Below the pieces are notes generated by a model. That model searched no databases and had not been told where the DNA came from. It was given only the letters and a program-made list of their open reading frames with translations. The translations under genes were made by a program, and so were the position numbers. 44,187 nucleotides of DNA. It comes from Leptolinea sp. UBA5366 (GTDB lineage: Bacteria; Chloroflexota; Anaerolineae; Anaerolineales; Anaerolineaceae). Positions within the stretch are counted from its first letter, which is position 1, and each line of letters starts with the position of its first letter. This document shows positions 24,418 through 32,997 of the stretch, piece by piece. Location: contig DHPK01000009.1 in NCBI GenBank assembly GCA_002407845.1, positions 1-44,187 on the forward strand, given 5' to 3'.

Positions 24418-25899
24418 TTATGAATAAGTCTGGCGCGCAGCTTTGATCATGTCGGTTTTCAGATCCCAAAGTTTTTGGGAGAGGTCGACATAATAATGAT
24501 GCGGGTTGTCAAGCCGGCGCACTTCTTCCCAAAGCTCGGCAACATTATTCTGGCAGAAATTCCTGATTTCTTCGATAGTTGGCAGTTTATAAACGAGTTT
24601 GCCCTTTTCAAAGATTGGGATCAGCAGCTTTCTCGCATAAAAATTCTCAACAATTTTTCGTTTAGTCGGATCCAGCGGATCGAAAATTTCATAAGGAACG
24701 TCATCTTCGATTACTTCGTTCGGAAGGGTCAAAACATCCGCTAATGGATGGTTGTCGCCCTTTTCATACAAACGCCACAGTTCTTTAAAGGACGGCGTCG
24801 TGATTTTTTCAAAAGTATCCGAAACCTTGATGCGGGGGATCAGCTGGCCTTCCTTACTATAGGAAGCAACCAATTTGTATACACCGCCGAAGACGGCTTC
24901 GCTGCTGGCAGTGATCAGTTTTTCACCGACGCCGAAGACATCCACCTGTGCGCCCTGCATGTTCAAGGACTGGATGATGAATTCGTCCAGTGAGTTGCTG
25001 GCAAAAATGCGGCAGTCTTGCAAGCCGGCGTCATCGAGCATCTTTCGAGCTTTTTTGGATAAATAAGCGATATCGCCGCTGTCCAGCCGAATTCCTTTCA
25101 ACCGCTTCCCCAGCGGCTCAAGAATATTTCTGGAAACCTTGATCGCGTTTGGAATGCCAGATTTCAAGGTGTTGTAGGTGTCGACTAGTAAATTGCAGTT
25201 GTCCGGATAAGATTCCGCATAGGCTTTGAAAGCCTCATATTCTGTTTCGAAGGACTGAATCCAGGAGTGCGCCATCGTGCCGCTGGCAGGAACCCCAAAA
25301 TGAATATCGGACCAGTTGTTGGCTGACGCTTCGACGCCGGCAATATAAGCTGCGCGGGCGCCGTAATTGGCAGCGTCATAACCCTGTGCCCGCCGGGTGC
25401 CAAATTCAAGGACGCTTTTTCCCGGACCGGCAGCCCTCACGATGCGGTTTGTCTTGGTTGCAATCAATGACTGATGATTGATCGACACCAGAATCATCGT
25501 TTCGATGAATTGAGCTTCGATGATCGGACCGCGGACTCTCAGCAGCGGCTCGCCCGGAAATACTGGTGTTCCCTCTGGAATCGCCCAGACGTCGCAATGG
25601 AATTCAAAATGGCGTAAATAATCGATGAAGTCGGGTGAAAAAATGCCTTTGCTCTCGAAATATGCCAGATCTTCTTCGCTGAAATGCAAATTCTGAATAT
25701 ATTCCACGACCTGCTGCAGCCCGGCGGTTATTGCAAACCCGCCATCGTCAGGAATTCTGCGGAAAAACATATCAAATACAACGATTTGATCTTTCATCCC
25801 CTGCTTGAAATATCCGTTTGCCATGGTCATTTCGTAAAAATCGAAGAGCATGGTCAAGTTGCGCGAGTCGTATTGCTGCCTGTCTTTAATAGTCTTCAT
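24418..25899 (-). CDS. pncB: Nicotinate phosphoribosyltransferase
   Basis: 493 residues. Converts nicotinate and PRPP to nicotinate mononucleotide (ATP-stimulated), the entry step of NAD salvage. The family pattern begins with LTMLFDFYEMTMANGYF. VVFDMFFRRIPDDGGFAITAG, EFGTRRAQGYDAANYGARAAY (PRPP-binding region) and ASGTMAHSWIQSFETEYEAF (containing the conserved His expected to be phosphorylated) follow, then GIRLDSGDIAYLSKKAR and FGVGEKLITASSEAVFGGVYK, all typical of the longer bacterial NAPRTase class. The ATG overlaps the stop of the nicotinamidase gene by four bases, linking two consecutive steps of the same pathway. Confidence 0.95.
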   Translation of the reverse strand: MKTIKDRQQYDSRNLTMLFDFYEMTMANGYFKQGMKDQIVVFDMFFRRIPDDGGFAITAGLQQVVEYIQNLHFSEEDLAYFESKGIFSPDFIDYLRHFEFHCDVWAIPEGTPVFPGEPLLRVRGPIIEAQFIETMILVSINHQSLIATKTNRIVRAAGPGKSVLEFGTRRAQGYDAANYGARAAYIAGVEASANNWSDIHFGVPASGTMAHSWIQSFETEYEAFKAYAESYPDNCNLLVDTYNTLKSGIPNAIKVSRNILEPLGKRLKGIRLDSGDIAYLSKKARKMLDDAGLQDCRIFASNSLDEFIIQSLNMQGAQVDVFGVGEKLITASSEAVFGGVYKLVASYSKEGQLIPRIKVSDTFEKITTPSFKELWRLYEKGDNHPLADVLTLPNEVIEDDVPYEIFDPLDPTKRKIVENFYARKLLIPIFEKGKLVYKLPTIEEIRNFCQNNVAELWEEVRRLDNPHHYYVDLSQKLWDLKTDMIKAARQTYS

Positions 25900-26471
25900 C
25901 GATTGACCTTCATCCCATTCAGTTCCATGTGGCGGGGATAGAAGGCGTTGATCATTTCAGCGTCGTGCCCCAGTCCATCGTAAGTGTCGACCAGCGGCAT
26001 CTCGATCACGATGCTCGGGATGCGATCAAGCCGTTTCATGTGAAATTCATATTCCATGTGTTTTTGTGTAATGACGGCGAAGTTAAAAATGCAAAGATCT
26101 GTGCAGCAGCCGACGAGATGGATTTCATCATAAGCGCGTAAGTCATACGCTGGATTCGATTTTGACGCTTCAAGCATTTCAAAGAATCCACCGGTCGTGT
26201 ATTTCGGCAGGATGTAGTCGCAATAAGGACGAAGCTCAGCAACGATGTCCGGCCCTTCTGTTCCAGCCATGCTGTGCTCTGGAAAAGCCTGAAGCTCAAC
26301 ATCATGCTCATCATGCGTGTCTGAGAGCGCAATAATCGTCCAGCCGGCTGCTTTTACTTTTTCGCAATATGCTGCGATCGGTTGAATCAGTTTTTCAGTC
26401 CGCGGGCTGTACAGGCTGCCCTCTTTTGCGAACGCATTGTTCATATCCATAATTATCAACAAATTAGACAT
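25896..26471 (-). CDS. pncA: Nicotinamidase (isochorismatase-like cysteine hydrolase)
   Basis: 191 residues from the ATG at 26471, which has GGAG six bases upstream; the longer frame from 26513 has none. The catalytic triad of the family is visible: Asp in IIMDMNNAF (about residue 9), Lys in ILPKYTTGGFF, and the nucleophilic Cys in GCCTDLCIFNFA. The acidic/His segment SDTHDEHDVEL may bind the metal ion, as in nicotinamidases. Hydrolyses nicotinamide to nicotinate and ammonia. It is coupled to pncB by a four-base overlap, which strongly supports nicotinamidase over other isochorismatase-like functions. Divergent from the histidine kinase gene. Confidence 0.88.
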   Translation of the reverse strand: MSNLLIIMDMNNAFAKEGSLYSPRTEKLIQPIAAYCEKVKAAGWTIIALSDTHDEHDVELQAFPEHSMAGTEGPDIVAELRPYCDYILPKYTTGGFFEMLEASKSNPAYDLRAYDEIHLVGCCTDLCIFNFAVITQKHMEYEFHMKRLDRIPSIVIEMPLVDTYDGLGHDAEMINAFYPRHMELNGMKVNR

Positions 26472-26612
26472 TAGCATCTCCGTGTCCGGTTGTATTATCG
26501 ATTCCCAATCCAAATAGGACTGCGGGAATTATGATATTCATAAACCGATTATAATCTGAAAAACTGCAAACAAAACTGCCCAGACGAAGTGCGGTTTGTT
26601 CAAGGAAAAGAG

Positions 26613-28235
26613 ATGCTGCAAGATATTCGAATCAGACAAAGAGATTTGCTCATAGAGCTGGCGCGGATCCTGACTCAGGAGTTGGATCTGAACGTGCTGC
26701 TGTGGCAAATATTGCGGATCGCAATGGATTTAATGCATGGGGAAGCCGGTTTTATCGCCCTTTACAATTCAGGCGAAAAATGGGATGTTCAGGCGACGTT
26801 GGGCATTACCGATGTTATGACGCGCTACATCGAGACTTACCTGCAGAAATTCTCGGAAGAAGTCGATTCGTCCAACGAGTCCGCTTTGGCGGAGGTAGAT
26901 CTGCTGATCAAACGCATTATTGAGATGCCTGAATTCGTCTTCGAAGACGGCGTTGGGCTGCCTTTGATTGAGCGTGGCAATGTGCTGGGCATCATCGTGA
27001 TTTTCCGGACATATCGCGCCGGTTTTTCGATCAATGACCGGATGATGTTGAAAATCTTTGCCGATCAGGCTGCCATCGCGGTTCATAACGCTTACCTTTA
27101 TGGCGAAAACATCCGGGAAAAGAATAAGGTCAATGCAATTCTTGATTCGGTATCAGACGGCATCATGGTGCTCAATACCGCCCATCACATCGAACGCGTC
27201 AATCCAACCATGCTGAAGATGCTGCTTTCGGATGAGGAGTCGGTCATTGGCAAACATCATGACGAGGTGATGATCTTAAAGGAAATTGCTTCGGGAATGG
27301 AGCTTTCAGACGGCGAGGCGGGCGGCTGGCCTTTTTCGCGTGAGTCACGCTTGTCGGTCGAGGGCAATCTGGCATTTGGTGCGCTGGCTGAACAGCCGCT
27401 TCCGGTCAGCATTTCTTATTCACCGGTGATGGATGATCACAATGTGCTGATGAACATTATTGCACTGGTGCGGGACATCTCGAAATTTCGCATAGCAGAT
27501 GATCTGAAAAACATGTTTATCTCTACTGTCAGTCACGAATTGAAAACACCGGTTGCCCTGATAAAAGGCTATGCTTCCACCATGCAGCTGGAAGATGCTA
27601 ATTGGGATAAATCCGTGGTGCAGGAGTCTTTCACGGTGATCGAAGAAGAGGCGGATCGGCTGACGGGTTTGATCAACAGTCTTTTAGATGCGTCTCAATT
27701 ATATGCCGGTGCGCTGGTGCTGAATCGCTCTGACATTCGTTTGGCTGATCTGGCGGAGAAAGTTTCCGCCCGCATGCAGACGCAGACATCCAAGCATCAG
27801 ATTGAATGTCAGGTACCGAAATCTCTGCCGCTGGTCTATGGAGACGCTGACCGCATTGAGCAGGTGCTGAGTAATCTGATTTCGAATGCAATTAAATACA
27901 GTCCCGGCGGGAAGATTCTTATAACTGGTGAGGTTCAGGACGATTTCGTAAAAATATCGGTGTCAGACGAAGGAAACGGCTTGCAGGAAGACGAACTGAA
28001 ACACGTTTTTGAGCGATTTTATCGCGCGAAAAAGACTGCCAATTCTGCCAAAGGTGTCGGGCTCGGATTATATTTGTCCTATGGGATCATTGCTGGCCAT
28101 GGCGGAACGATGCGTGCCGAGAATCGCAGCGACCGCAGCGGCGCGATTTTCAGTTTCACCTTGCCGCTGAACCCAGACAGTCACCCTGCTAAATTAAAGT
28201 TCCGGGATATTTCTGATCTAAGTAAAAAGCGTTAA
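26613..28235 (+). CDS. GAF/PAS sensor histidine kinase
   Basis: 540 residues from the ATG at 26613 (AAGGA seven bases upstream; a GTG at 26589 is an alternative). A short coiled helix leads to a GAF domain (about 20-165), then a PAS domain (about 170-290; KVNAILDSVSDGIMVLN is its typical entry). The HisKA helix has FISTVSHELKTPVALIKGY with phospho-accepting His near residue 308, and the HATPase_c domain has NLISNAIKYSPGG, SDEGNGL, FERFYRAKK and GVGLGLYLS. There is no membrane segment, so it senses a cytoplasmic signal. No response regulator is adjacent; it is an orphan kinase. A TATAAT at 26550-26555 is a possible -10 box. Confidence 0.92.
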   Translation: MLQDIRIRQRDLLIELARILTQELDLNVLLWQILRIAMDLMHGEAGFIALYNSGEKWDVQATLGITDVMTRYIETYLQKFSEEVDSSNESALAEVDLLIKRIIEMPEFVFEDGVGLPLIERGNVLGIIVIFRTYRAGFSINDRMMLKIFADQAAIAVHNAYLYGENIREKNKVNAILDSVSDGIMVLNTAHHIERVNPTMLKMLLSDEESVIGKHHDEVMILKEIASGMELSDGEAGGWPFSRESRLSVEGNLAFGALAEQPLPVSISYSPVMDDHNVLMNIIALVRDISKFRIADDLKNMFISTVSHELKTPVALIKGYASTMQLEDANWDKSVVQESFTVIEEEADRLTGLINSLLDASQLYAGALVLNRSDIRLADLAEKVSARMQTQTSKHQIECQVPKSLPLVYGDADRIEQVLSNLISNAIKYSPGGKILITGEVQDDFVKISVSDEGNGLQEDELKHVFERFYRAKKTANSAKGVGLGLYLSYGIIAGHGGTMRAENRSDRSGAIFSFTLPLNPDSHPAKLKFRDISDLSKKR

Positions 28236-28248
28236 GCAGACTGTTTGG

Positions 28249-29043
28249 TCAGTCCGCAGGATAAACACAGCGAAAGCCGCGGTTAAAACCGGCTGAATGC
28301 TGGCTGTGCCATTGCCTGGCTGTAATCTCCAGCACCTGCGGAAAATCGCTTGATCCGCCGCCTTTCAGCATGCGAGTGATGTCTTCTCCTGTGCTCCCGC
28401 CGGCTGATTCTGGCAGAATATCCATCATCCACTCCCGTACGTTTCCCCCCATGTCAAGAATGCCGTAAGGGCTGGCGCCTTCAGGCAGCCAGCCTGCCGG
28501 AATCAGCCCTTGATAAAAGCCGTCATAGTTTGCCAGAGACATGCTCGGCTCACAGTCTCCCCATGGGTACGTCTGTCCGGCTGCGAGACCGGCAGCTGCC
28601 ATCCATTGCGCTTCTGTCGGAAGCGTTCCGCCTGACCAGGTGCAGTAATCCAGTGCATTTTGCCATGAAATGTAGGTGACTGGCAGCCAGCGATATATCG
28701 GATTGATCAGGAACTTATCGAAGTATCCGCGGTGCTGCGGCTCCGGACAGCTGTCTGCCTTTGTGCATTTTAGATAATCAGCCATCGTAACAGGGATCTG
28801 ATCCATCCAAAATGCATCTGATGCGCCTGCTTCAATTGGGATCAAAACCTGCCAGCTGCTGCGTTCAGGTGATTTGCGATGATCACCAGGGATGAGTTTT
28901 TCTGCGCTGGTCAGCGTGTAAGGGCGGAGCAGCCGGTAAGGGGATGTTTTAAAAATGACGAACAAAAAAATCAGAGCAGCCAGCCCTAAAAACAGCCCTG
29001 GCGCCCACTTATTGATTGACGGCTTTGAATGATTTGACTGCAT
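28249..29043 (-). CDS. Membrane-anchored SUMF1/FGE-fold protein
   Basis: 264 residues from the ATG at 29043, seven bases after the lipoprotein stop; the longer frame would overlap that gene. A membrane helix (about 16-35, APGLFLGLAALIFLFVIF) precedes a formylglycine-generating-enzyme type domain: WMDQIPVTMADYLKC, YISWQNALDYCTWSGGTLPT, AQWMAAAGLAAGQTYPWGD, DMGGNVREWMMD and HSAGFNRGFRCVYP. The two active-site cysteines of true sulfatase-modifying enzymes, expected before the final GFRC, are not present. It is probably a binding or structural version of the fold outside the membrane. Transcribed with the upstream lipoprotein gene. Confidence 0.8.
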   Translation of the reverse strand: MQSNHSKPSINKWAPGLFLGLAALIFLFVIFKTSPYRLLRPYTLTSAEKLIPGDHRKSPERSSWQVLIPIEAGASDAFWMDQIPVTMADYLKCTKADSCPEPQHRGYFDKFLINPIYRWLPVTYISWQNALDYCTWSGGTLPTEAQWMAAAGLAAGQTYPWGDCEPSMSLANYDGFYQGLIPAGWLPEGASPYGILDMGGNVREWMMDILPESAGGSTGEDITRMLKGGGSSDFPQVLEITARQWHSQHSAGFNRGFRCVYPAD

Positions 29044-29050
29044 TGGGTCG

Positions 29051-29644
29051 TCAGCGGATTTCTGCGAGTCCGTTCCGAACACGATCGAGCACGCTGACCG
29101 GTGTATCCGCTTCCAATTCAATCAGCAGATTGCTTTTCTGAAAAACGCTCTGGTTTGAAACACCGCTTTTTTGGCTCGTCAGATATGTAAACCCTAAATC
29201 AGCATTTTCCTGACTGGGGAATGAATAGATAAAACCTGAAAATTGCTGTGCACCGTCTTCAAGCGTGATCTCGGTTATGGTGGATGTCCATTGGCTGATG
29301 CTGCCGATTTTATCGCTGTCCGGTTCATAGTAGAATCGCCTGACTTCAAATCCGGCGTTCGTCAGCGCGGCAATGACCTGATCAGGCTGAATGCGTTCGA
29401 ATCCGATCGGAGTCATGGTCGTTGGGAGAATCGGCCAGGCTGTCGCGGAGGGCTCTGGTGTGGCGGTCACGACGATGACTTTTTCCACGATCACCGTTTC
29501 AACCGTGACGTTGACTTTCTGCATGCCAGCAACTTCTTTAATCTTTGCAACAACGGTCTCGTTGACCTGCTCCTCGGTGTATAGGACGCCGCAGGCGCTG
29601 GTGAAAAGCAGGATGATTAGAATGTTGAGAGAAAGTTTGCGCAT
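29051..29644 (-). CDS. Predicted lipoprotein of unknown function
   Basis: 197 residues. A signal sequence (LSLNILIILLF) with lipobox TSAC puts the lipid-anchored Cys at residue 18. A beta-rich Val/Thr/Glu stretch (VNVTVETVIVEKVIVVTATP) and a Thr/Pro linker precede a globular C-terminal domain (about 85-197; GFEVRRFYYEPDSDKIG, SFPSQENADLGFTYL). I do not recognise the domain. The ATG has GAGG at a good distance. It is followed closely by the SUMF1-like gene, so the two probably act together on the outer face of the membrane. Confidence 0.75.
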   Translation of the reverse strand: MRKLSLNILIILLFTSACGVLYTEEQVNETVVAKIKEVAGMQKVNVTVETVIVEKVIVVTATPEPSATAWPILPTTMTPIGFERIQPDQVIAALTNAGFEVRRFYYEPDSDKIGSISQWTSTITEITLEDGAQQFSGFIYSFPSQENADLGFTYLTSQKSGVSNQSVFQKSNLLIELEADTPVSVLDRVRNGLAEIR

Positions 29645-29755
29645 GATGCCTCGATAATTTGACAGTTAGCTCTATTATCTCACGAAATTGATGCTGAAAA
29701 CATGCAGGAATATCTGGCTGAAAAATGAATTAGTGGTATACTATTGCCGTTATGT

Positions 29756-29831
29756 GGAGGCTGTAGCTCAATGGCGGAGCGTCTGACTGTGGATCAGAAG
29801 GTCGTGGGTTCGACCCCCATCAGCCTCCCCA
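29756..29831 (+). tRNA. tRNA-His (GTG anticodon), CCA encoded
   Basis: Full cloverleaf: acceptor GAGGCTG (29757-29763) with CAGCCTC (29821-29827), D-stem GCTC, anticodon stem TCTGA/TCAGA with loop CTGTGGA giving anticodon GTG, and T-arm GTGGG-TTCGACC. The extra G at -1 (29756) can pair with C73 (29828), the identity element of tRNA-His. CCA follows at 29829-29831. The upstream TGGTATACT (29735-29742) is a plausible extended -10 promoter. Confidence 0.95.
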
Positions 29832-29840
29832 AGCAAGTTG

Positions 29841-29872
29841 AAATCCGAACCGGTTCGAGGTTCGGGTTTTCA
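29841..29872 (+). terminator. Terminator of tRNA-His
   Basis: The stem AAATCCGAACC / GGTTCGGGTTT (one G-T pair) with a 7-base loop is followed by T-rich sequence ten bases after the tRNA CCA end. It also separates the tRNA from the convergent small gene ending at 29874. Confidence 0.7.
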
Positions 29873-29873
29873 T

Positions 29874-30215
29874 TTAATCTTTGATCACACGCACAATTGT
29901 GAAGGTCAGCACGCCGTCCTGATAGCTGGAGTAGGCTTCGTCGACAAGATAGCCCATGATCTCAAGCTCGCTGTCTGAGTCGCGCACCCCCAGCAGCTCA
30001 TCATAATAATCTTCAAACTCGACCCGGCGGGTCTTGAAAGTCTGCTCGCAGAGCTCGTCAATGCCGTCGATCTTTTCAGGCGTCCTGCCATGAATCGAAA
30101 TGACGGTTTTTTCTTTGGTCATTTTTATATCCAGCTGAATGTCAGTGATCTGGTGGCGCAGATAGTAGCCGATCAAGACATAAGCCAGTTTTTTAGATTT
30201 TAGTCGCTCGTACAT
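29874..30215 (-). CDS. Small soluble protein of unknown function (113 aa)
   Basis: 113 residues, alpha/beta, no signal peptide or membrane helix; rich in acidic residues in the second half (VEFEDYYDELLGVRDSDSE). The N-terminus KKLAYVLIGYYLRHQITDI looks like an amphipathic helix. No family recognised. The ATG is preceded by GGGAG at ideal spacing. The gene follows the DUF1576 membrane protein by 14 bases on the same strand, so it is co-transcribed with it and may be a cytoplasmic partner. Confidence 0.7.
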   Translation of the reverse strand: MYERLKSKKLAYVLIGYYLRHQITDIQLDIKMTKEKTVISIHGRTPEKIDGIDELCEQTFKTRRVEFEDYYDELLGVRDSDSELEIMGYLVDEAYSSYQDGVLTFTIVRVIKD

Positions 30216-30229
30216 GTTTCTCCCTCAGT

Positions 30230-31564
30230 TCACAAAGTTCTTTCCTGCCGGGGTTTGACGATCAGGTCGAAAACCGGTACCAGGATTGCAGCCACAAATC
30301 CGCCGGAAAAACCGTTGTTATACAAATTCAGACCGCCATGCAGGAAGCCAATGTTGTTGACCATCGCGGTATGAATGAATCCGGCAGCAATGCCAAAAGG
30401 CCAGCCGTAATACCCGGCAAGCGGAGCGATACAGGTGCCAAACAAACCGGATACAATCGCGCTGGTTGAATTTAGCTCATGAATGCTGAAATGATTGGCG
30501 ATGAAGATGCCGGTCAGGGTTGGGATGATGTTGCGCGGGTGTTTTCCAAACGCAGAAAATGCCAGCACGGTGAAAATCCCGCCAATGACGGGACCGTTGA
30601 TAACTCCGTCCGAAACGAACACATAAATCAGGCAGATAAATCCGCACAGTCCCATGTTGATAAAAACCAGCCCATCGTTGAACTGAGACACAAAATCAGC
30701 TGCCAACCGTCCGCTCTCTTTTAGCAAGCTGCCATATCCCTTGAAACTCTTGCCGTTCTTCAGAAATCCGACAACGATCAGGAAAATGAAAAACAGGATT
30801 AAGATTATTTTGAATTGTGTGTCATCGCCGAGGTAAAGATCCTTTTTCGTATCGACGTCAATGCCAAACATCCGCAGGACTCCAACCAGCGCCATGGCGA
30901 TGATGCCGGCCGTAAATCCAAAATTATAAAGGTTGAACCCCTGATGGAAACTGAGGAATAGCGTCGAGGTCGGCGGAATGATGAAACCGACCATGATTCC
31001 CACAAGCGATCCGAGCGGGACTCCCAGCGCCAGCGGCAAGTCCATCCCAAAGGCGATGAAACTCACGACCGGAGCGAGCGAAGTGCCGAACAGCATTGCC
31101 AGGACAACGGATCGAGGGGGCACTCTGGTGTATTTTGCATATAAAAGGCAGCCCGCCATGATCGGGATCGAGTTAAAGAGATCTTTGCCGAAAAAGCTGA
31201 ACCCTGCCACAGTCATGATCCCTGCGCAGATTGCGCCGTTGATGGAAAGATTCATGCGCTGAACCATAAAAATCGAAATCAGCGTGATCAGACCGCTGTT
31301 GAAAAAGGTCGCTCCGACCCCTGCCAGCGCAAAGTAATCGGTCAGCAAGTTGCTGGGGGAATGCAAAATCTCAATCATGCCGGTAAATATTCTCTCCGGC
31401 GAGTCGAACGCAAACCCCAACAGAATTAACCCGATGCCGAACAGATAGAGAAATCGATAAGATATATATTTCTTGGGTGTGGTGAGCGCCAGCAATCGTC
31501 CTCCAGATAAAAATTTTAACTTAAAATAGGAAGAATCGGGTTGAACTTGAATAATTTGAATCAT
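30230..31564 (-). CDS. DUF1576 polytopic membrane protein
   Basis: 444 residues with about ten to twelve membrane helices. Matches the DUF1576 pattern: YFALAGVGATFFNSGLITLI near the start and two copies of a loop-helix motif, FHQGFNLYNFGFTAGIIAM and LHGGLNLYNNGFSGGFVAA, about 200 residues apart. This shows that the protein is an internal duplication, as in many transporters. SFFGKDLFNSIPIMAG and SAFGKHPRNIIPTLTG are a second duplicated pair. Transport of an unknown solute is likely. The ATG at 31564 lacks a Shine-Dalgarno; a TTG at 31495 with GGAGG four bases upstream is an alternative start. Divergent from rtcB. Confidence 0.85.
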   Translation of the reverse strand: MIQIIQVQPDSSYFKLKFLSGGRLLALTTPKKYISYRFLYLFGIGLILLGFAFDSPERIFTGMIEILHSPSNLLTDYFALAGVGATFFNSGLITLISIFMVQRMNLSINGAICAGIMTVAGFSFFGKDLFNSIPIMAGCLLYAKYTRVPPRSVVLAMLFGTSLAPVVSFIAFGMDLPLALGVPLGSLVGIMVGFIIPPTSTLFLSFHQGFNLYNFGFTAGIIAMALVGVLRMFGIDVDTKKDLYLGDDTQFKIILILFFIFLIVVGFLKNGKSFKGYGSLLKESGRLAADFVSQFNDGLVFINMGLCGFICLIYVFVSDGVINGPVIGGIFTVLAFSAFGKHPRNIIPTLTGIFIANHFSIHELNSTSAIVSGLFGTCIAPLAGYYGWPFGIAAGFIHTAMVNNIGFLHGGLNLYNNGFSGGFVAAILVPVFDLIVKPRQERTL

Positions 31565-31614
31565 TTTGATTGAATCGAGCTGATTTAGGGTAAACTATGG
31601 GTGTGAAAATAAAT

Positions 31615-32718
31615 ATGTTTGTAATTGAAGGACGCTATACATCAGCAAAAGTTTTTTCTTCTGAGGCTGACCCGAAAGCACAAGCCCAGATCAGGGAACT
31701 TTGTGATCAGCCATTTGCGAAAGATGCACAGGTGAGGATCATGCCTGATTATCACTGGGGAGCTGGCTGCACGATCGGGTTCACAGCTGATCTCGGAAAT
31801 AAAGTCGTTCCGAATTTGGTTGGGGTGGATATCGGTTGCGGAGTGCTGACCGCTAAACTCGCTCAAATTCCAGCAAACCTGCATGCGTTTGACCGGTCTG
31901 TTCGAAAAAGCATCCCGGCGGGGTTTTCCTCGCATCGCAAACCGATCCACCATCTTGAATCGGTAAATGACTTGGTCTGTCTGAAATCAATCAGAGGAAA
32001 GGATTTTCAGGCACAGCTTGGCACGCTTGGCGGCGGGAACCATTTTATTGAACTTGATCTGAATGAACGGGAGGACGCTTTTCTGGTGATCCACAGCGGC
32101 AGCCGTAATCTCGGGAAACGCGTGGCGGAGCATTATCAGCAGCTGGCAGCGAAGACCTGCCGGACAGACGGAGTGGATGTGCCGAAGCAGCTGGCATATC
32201 TTGAAGGCAGCCTGATGGCGGATTATCTGCACGACATGCAGATTTGCCAGCGATACGCGAGTGAGAACCGGCAGCAAATCCTGCGCTCATTGATCCAGGC
32301 AGAAGGGCTGGAAGTTCTGGAGACATTTGAGACAGTGCATAATTTTATTGATCCAGCCGATAGAATCATCCGAAAGGGAGCGGTAAAGGCATATTTGGGC
32401 GAAAAGCTGCTGATCCCGCTGAACATGCGGGATGGTTCGCTGATCTGTCAGGGCAAAGGCAACGCTGACTGGAATTTCTCGGCTCCGCATGGCGCCGGAC
32501 GGCTAATGGGCAGGAACGAAGCGCGAAAAGTGATCCAGCTCCGCGATTTTGAAAACACGATGCAGGGCGTTTTCTCTTCGACGGTCAACATGGATACGCT
32601 TGACGAAGCCCCTCAGGCATATAAGCCAAAGGATCAAATTATTGCTGACATCGCAGAAACAGCTGAAATCATCGATGTGATCAAGCCTGTTTACAACTTC
32701 AAAGCTGGACGGGATTAA
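31615..32718 (+). CDS. rtcB: RtcB-family RNA ligase
   Basis: 367 residues from the ATG at 31615, where family members start (MFVIEGRYTSAKVF). An in-frame ATG at 31597 and GTG at 31603 exist, none with a clear Shine-Dalgarno. All core motifs are present: DYHWGAGCTIGFTADL, VGVDIGCGVLTAKL (metal-binding Asp-Cys), GTLGGGNHFIELD, VIHSGSRNLGKRV and SAPHGAGRLMGR with the histidine that is guanylylated. RtcB joins 2',3'-cyclic-phosphate and 5'-OH RNA ends using GTP and manganese. The length is shorter than E. coli RtcB (408). No rtcA or rtcR neighbour. It may act in repair of cleaved tRNA. Confidence 0.9.
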   Translation: MFVIEGRYTSAKVFSSEADPKAQAQIRELCDQPFAKDAQVRIMPDYHWGAGCTIGFTADLGNKVVPNLVGVDIGCGVLTAKLAQIPANLHAFDRSVRKSIPAGFSSHRKPIHHLESVNDLVCLKSIRGKDFQAQLGTLGGGNHFIELDLNEREDAFLVIHSGSRNLGKRVAEHYQQLAAKTCRTDGVDVPKQLAYLEGSLMADYLHDMQICQRYASENRQQILRSLIQAEGLEVLETFETVHNFIDPADRIIRKGAVKAYLGEKLLIPLNMRDGSLICQGKGNADWNFSAPHGAGRLMGRNEARKVIQLRDFENTMQGVFSSTVNMDTLDEAPQAYKPKDQIIADIAETAEIIDVIKPVYNFKAGRD

Positions 32719-32997
32719 AAAGGCAGGTGTTGATCGACCTTTCCTGCAAAGACCAGGCGGATTGCAGTTAGACAGTTCCAGACTCCAGAACTTCAAAACT
32801 ATCGGTTTTACCCTCTTTATATAGCAGCTTTTTCTGATCCCTCTTTCCTGCTTTTTATCCATGAAAATTTGCGTTTTTATTTCAGACGGATTCCAAAAGA
32901 AATAGGATAAAAAGACCTCTTTTTGATTCGAAATTTTGTCCTGATTTTATGCGTTGATGACCGGAGGAAGGGCAGCCTATGATAGAATTAATCTGTT

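Noticed and set aside
29756..29900. tRNA-His as an integration site
   Set aside because: No integrase gene and no second copy of the tRNA 3' end was noticed in the window.
32719..32997. Structured RNA or riboswitch between rtcB and the membrane protein gene
   Set aside because: Only weak, imperfect hairpins (for example around 32725-32750) and no known riboswitch core; I see nothing definite in these 279 bases.
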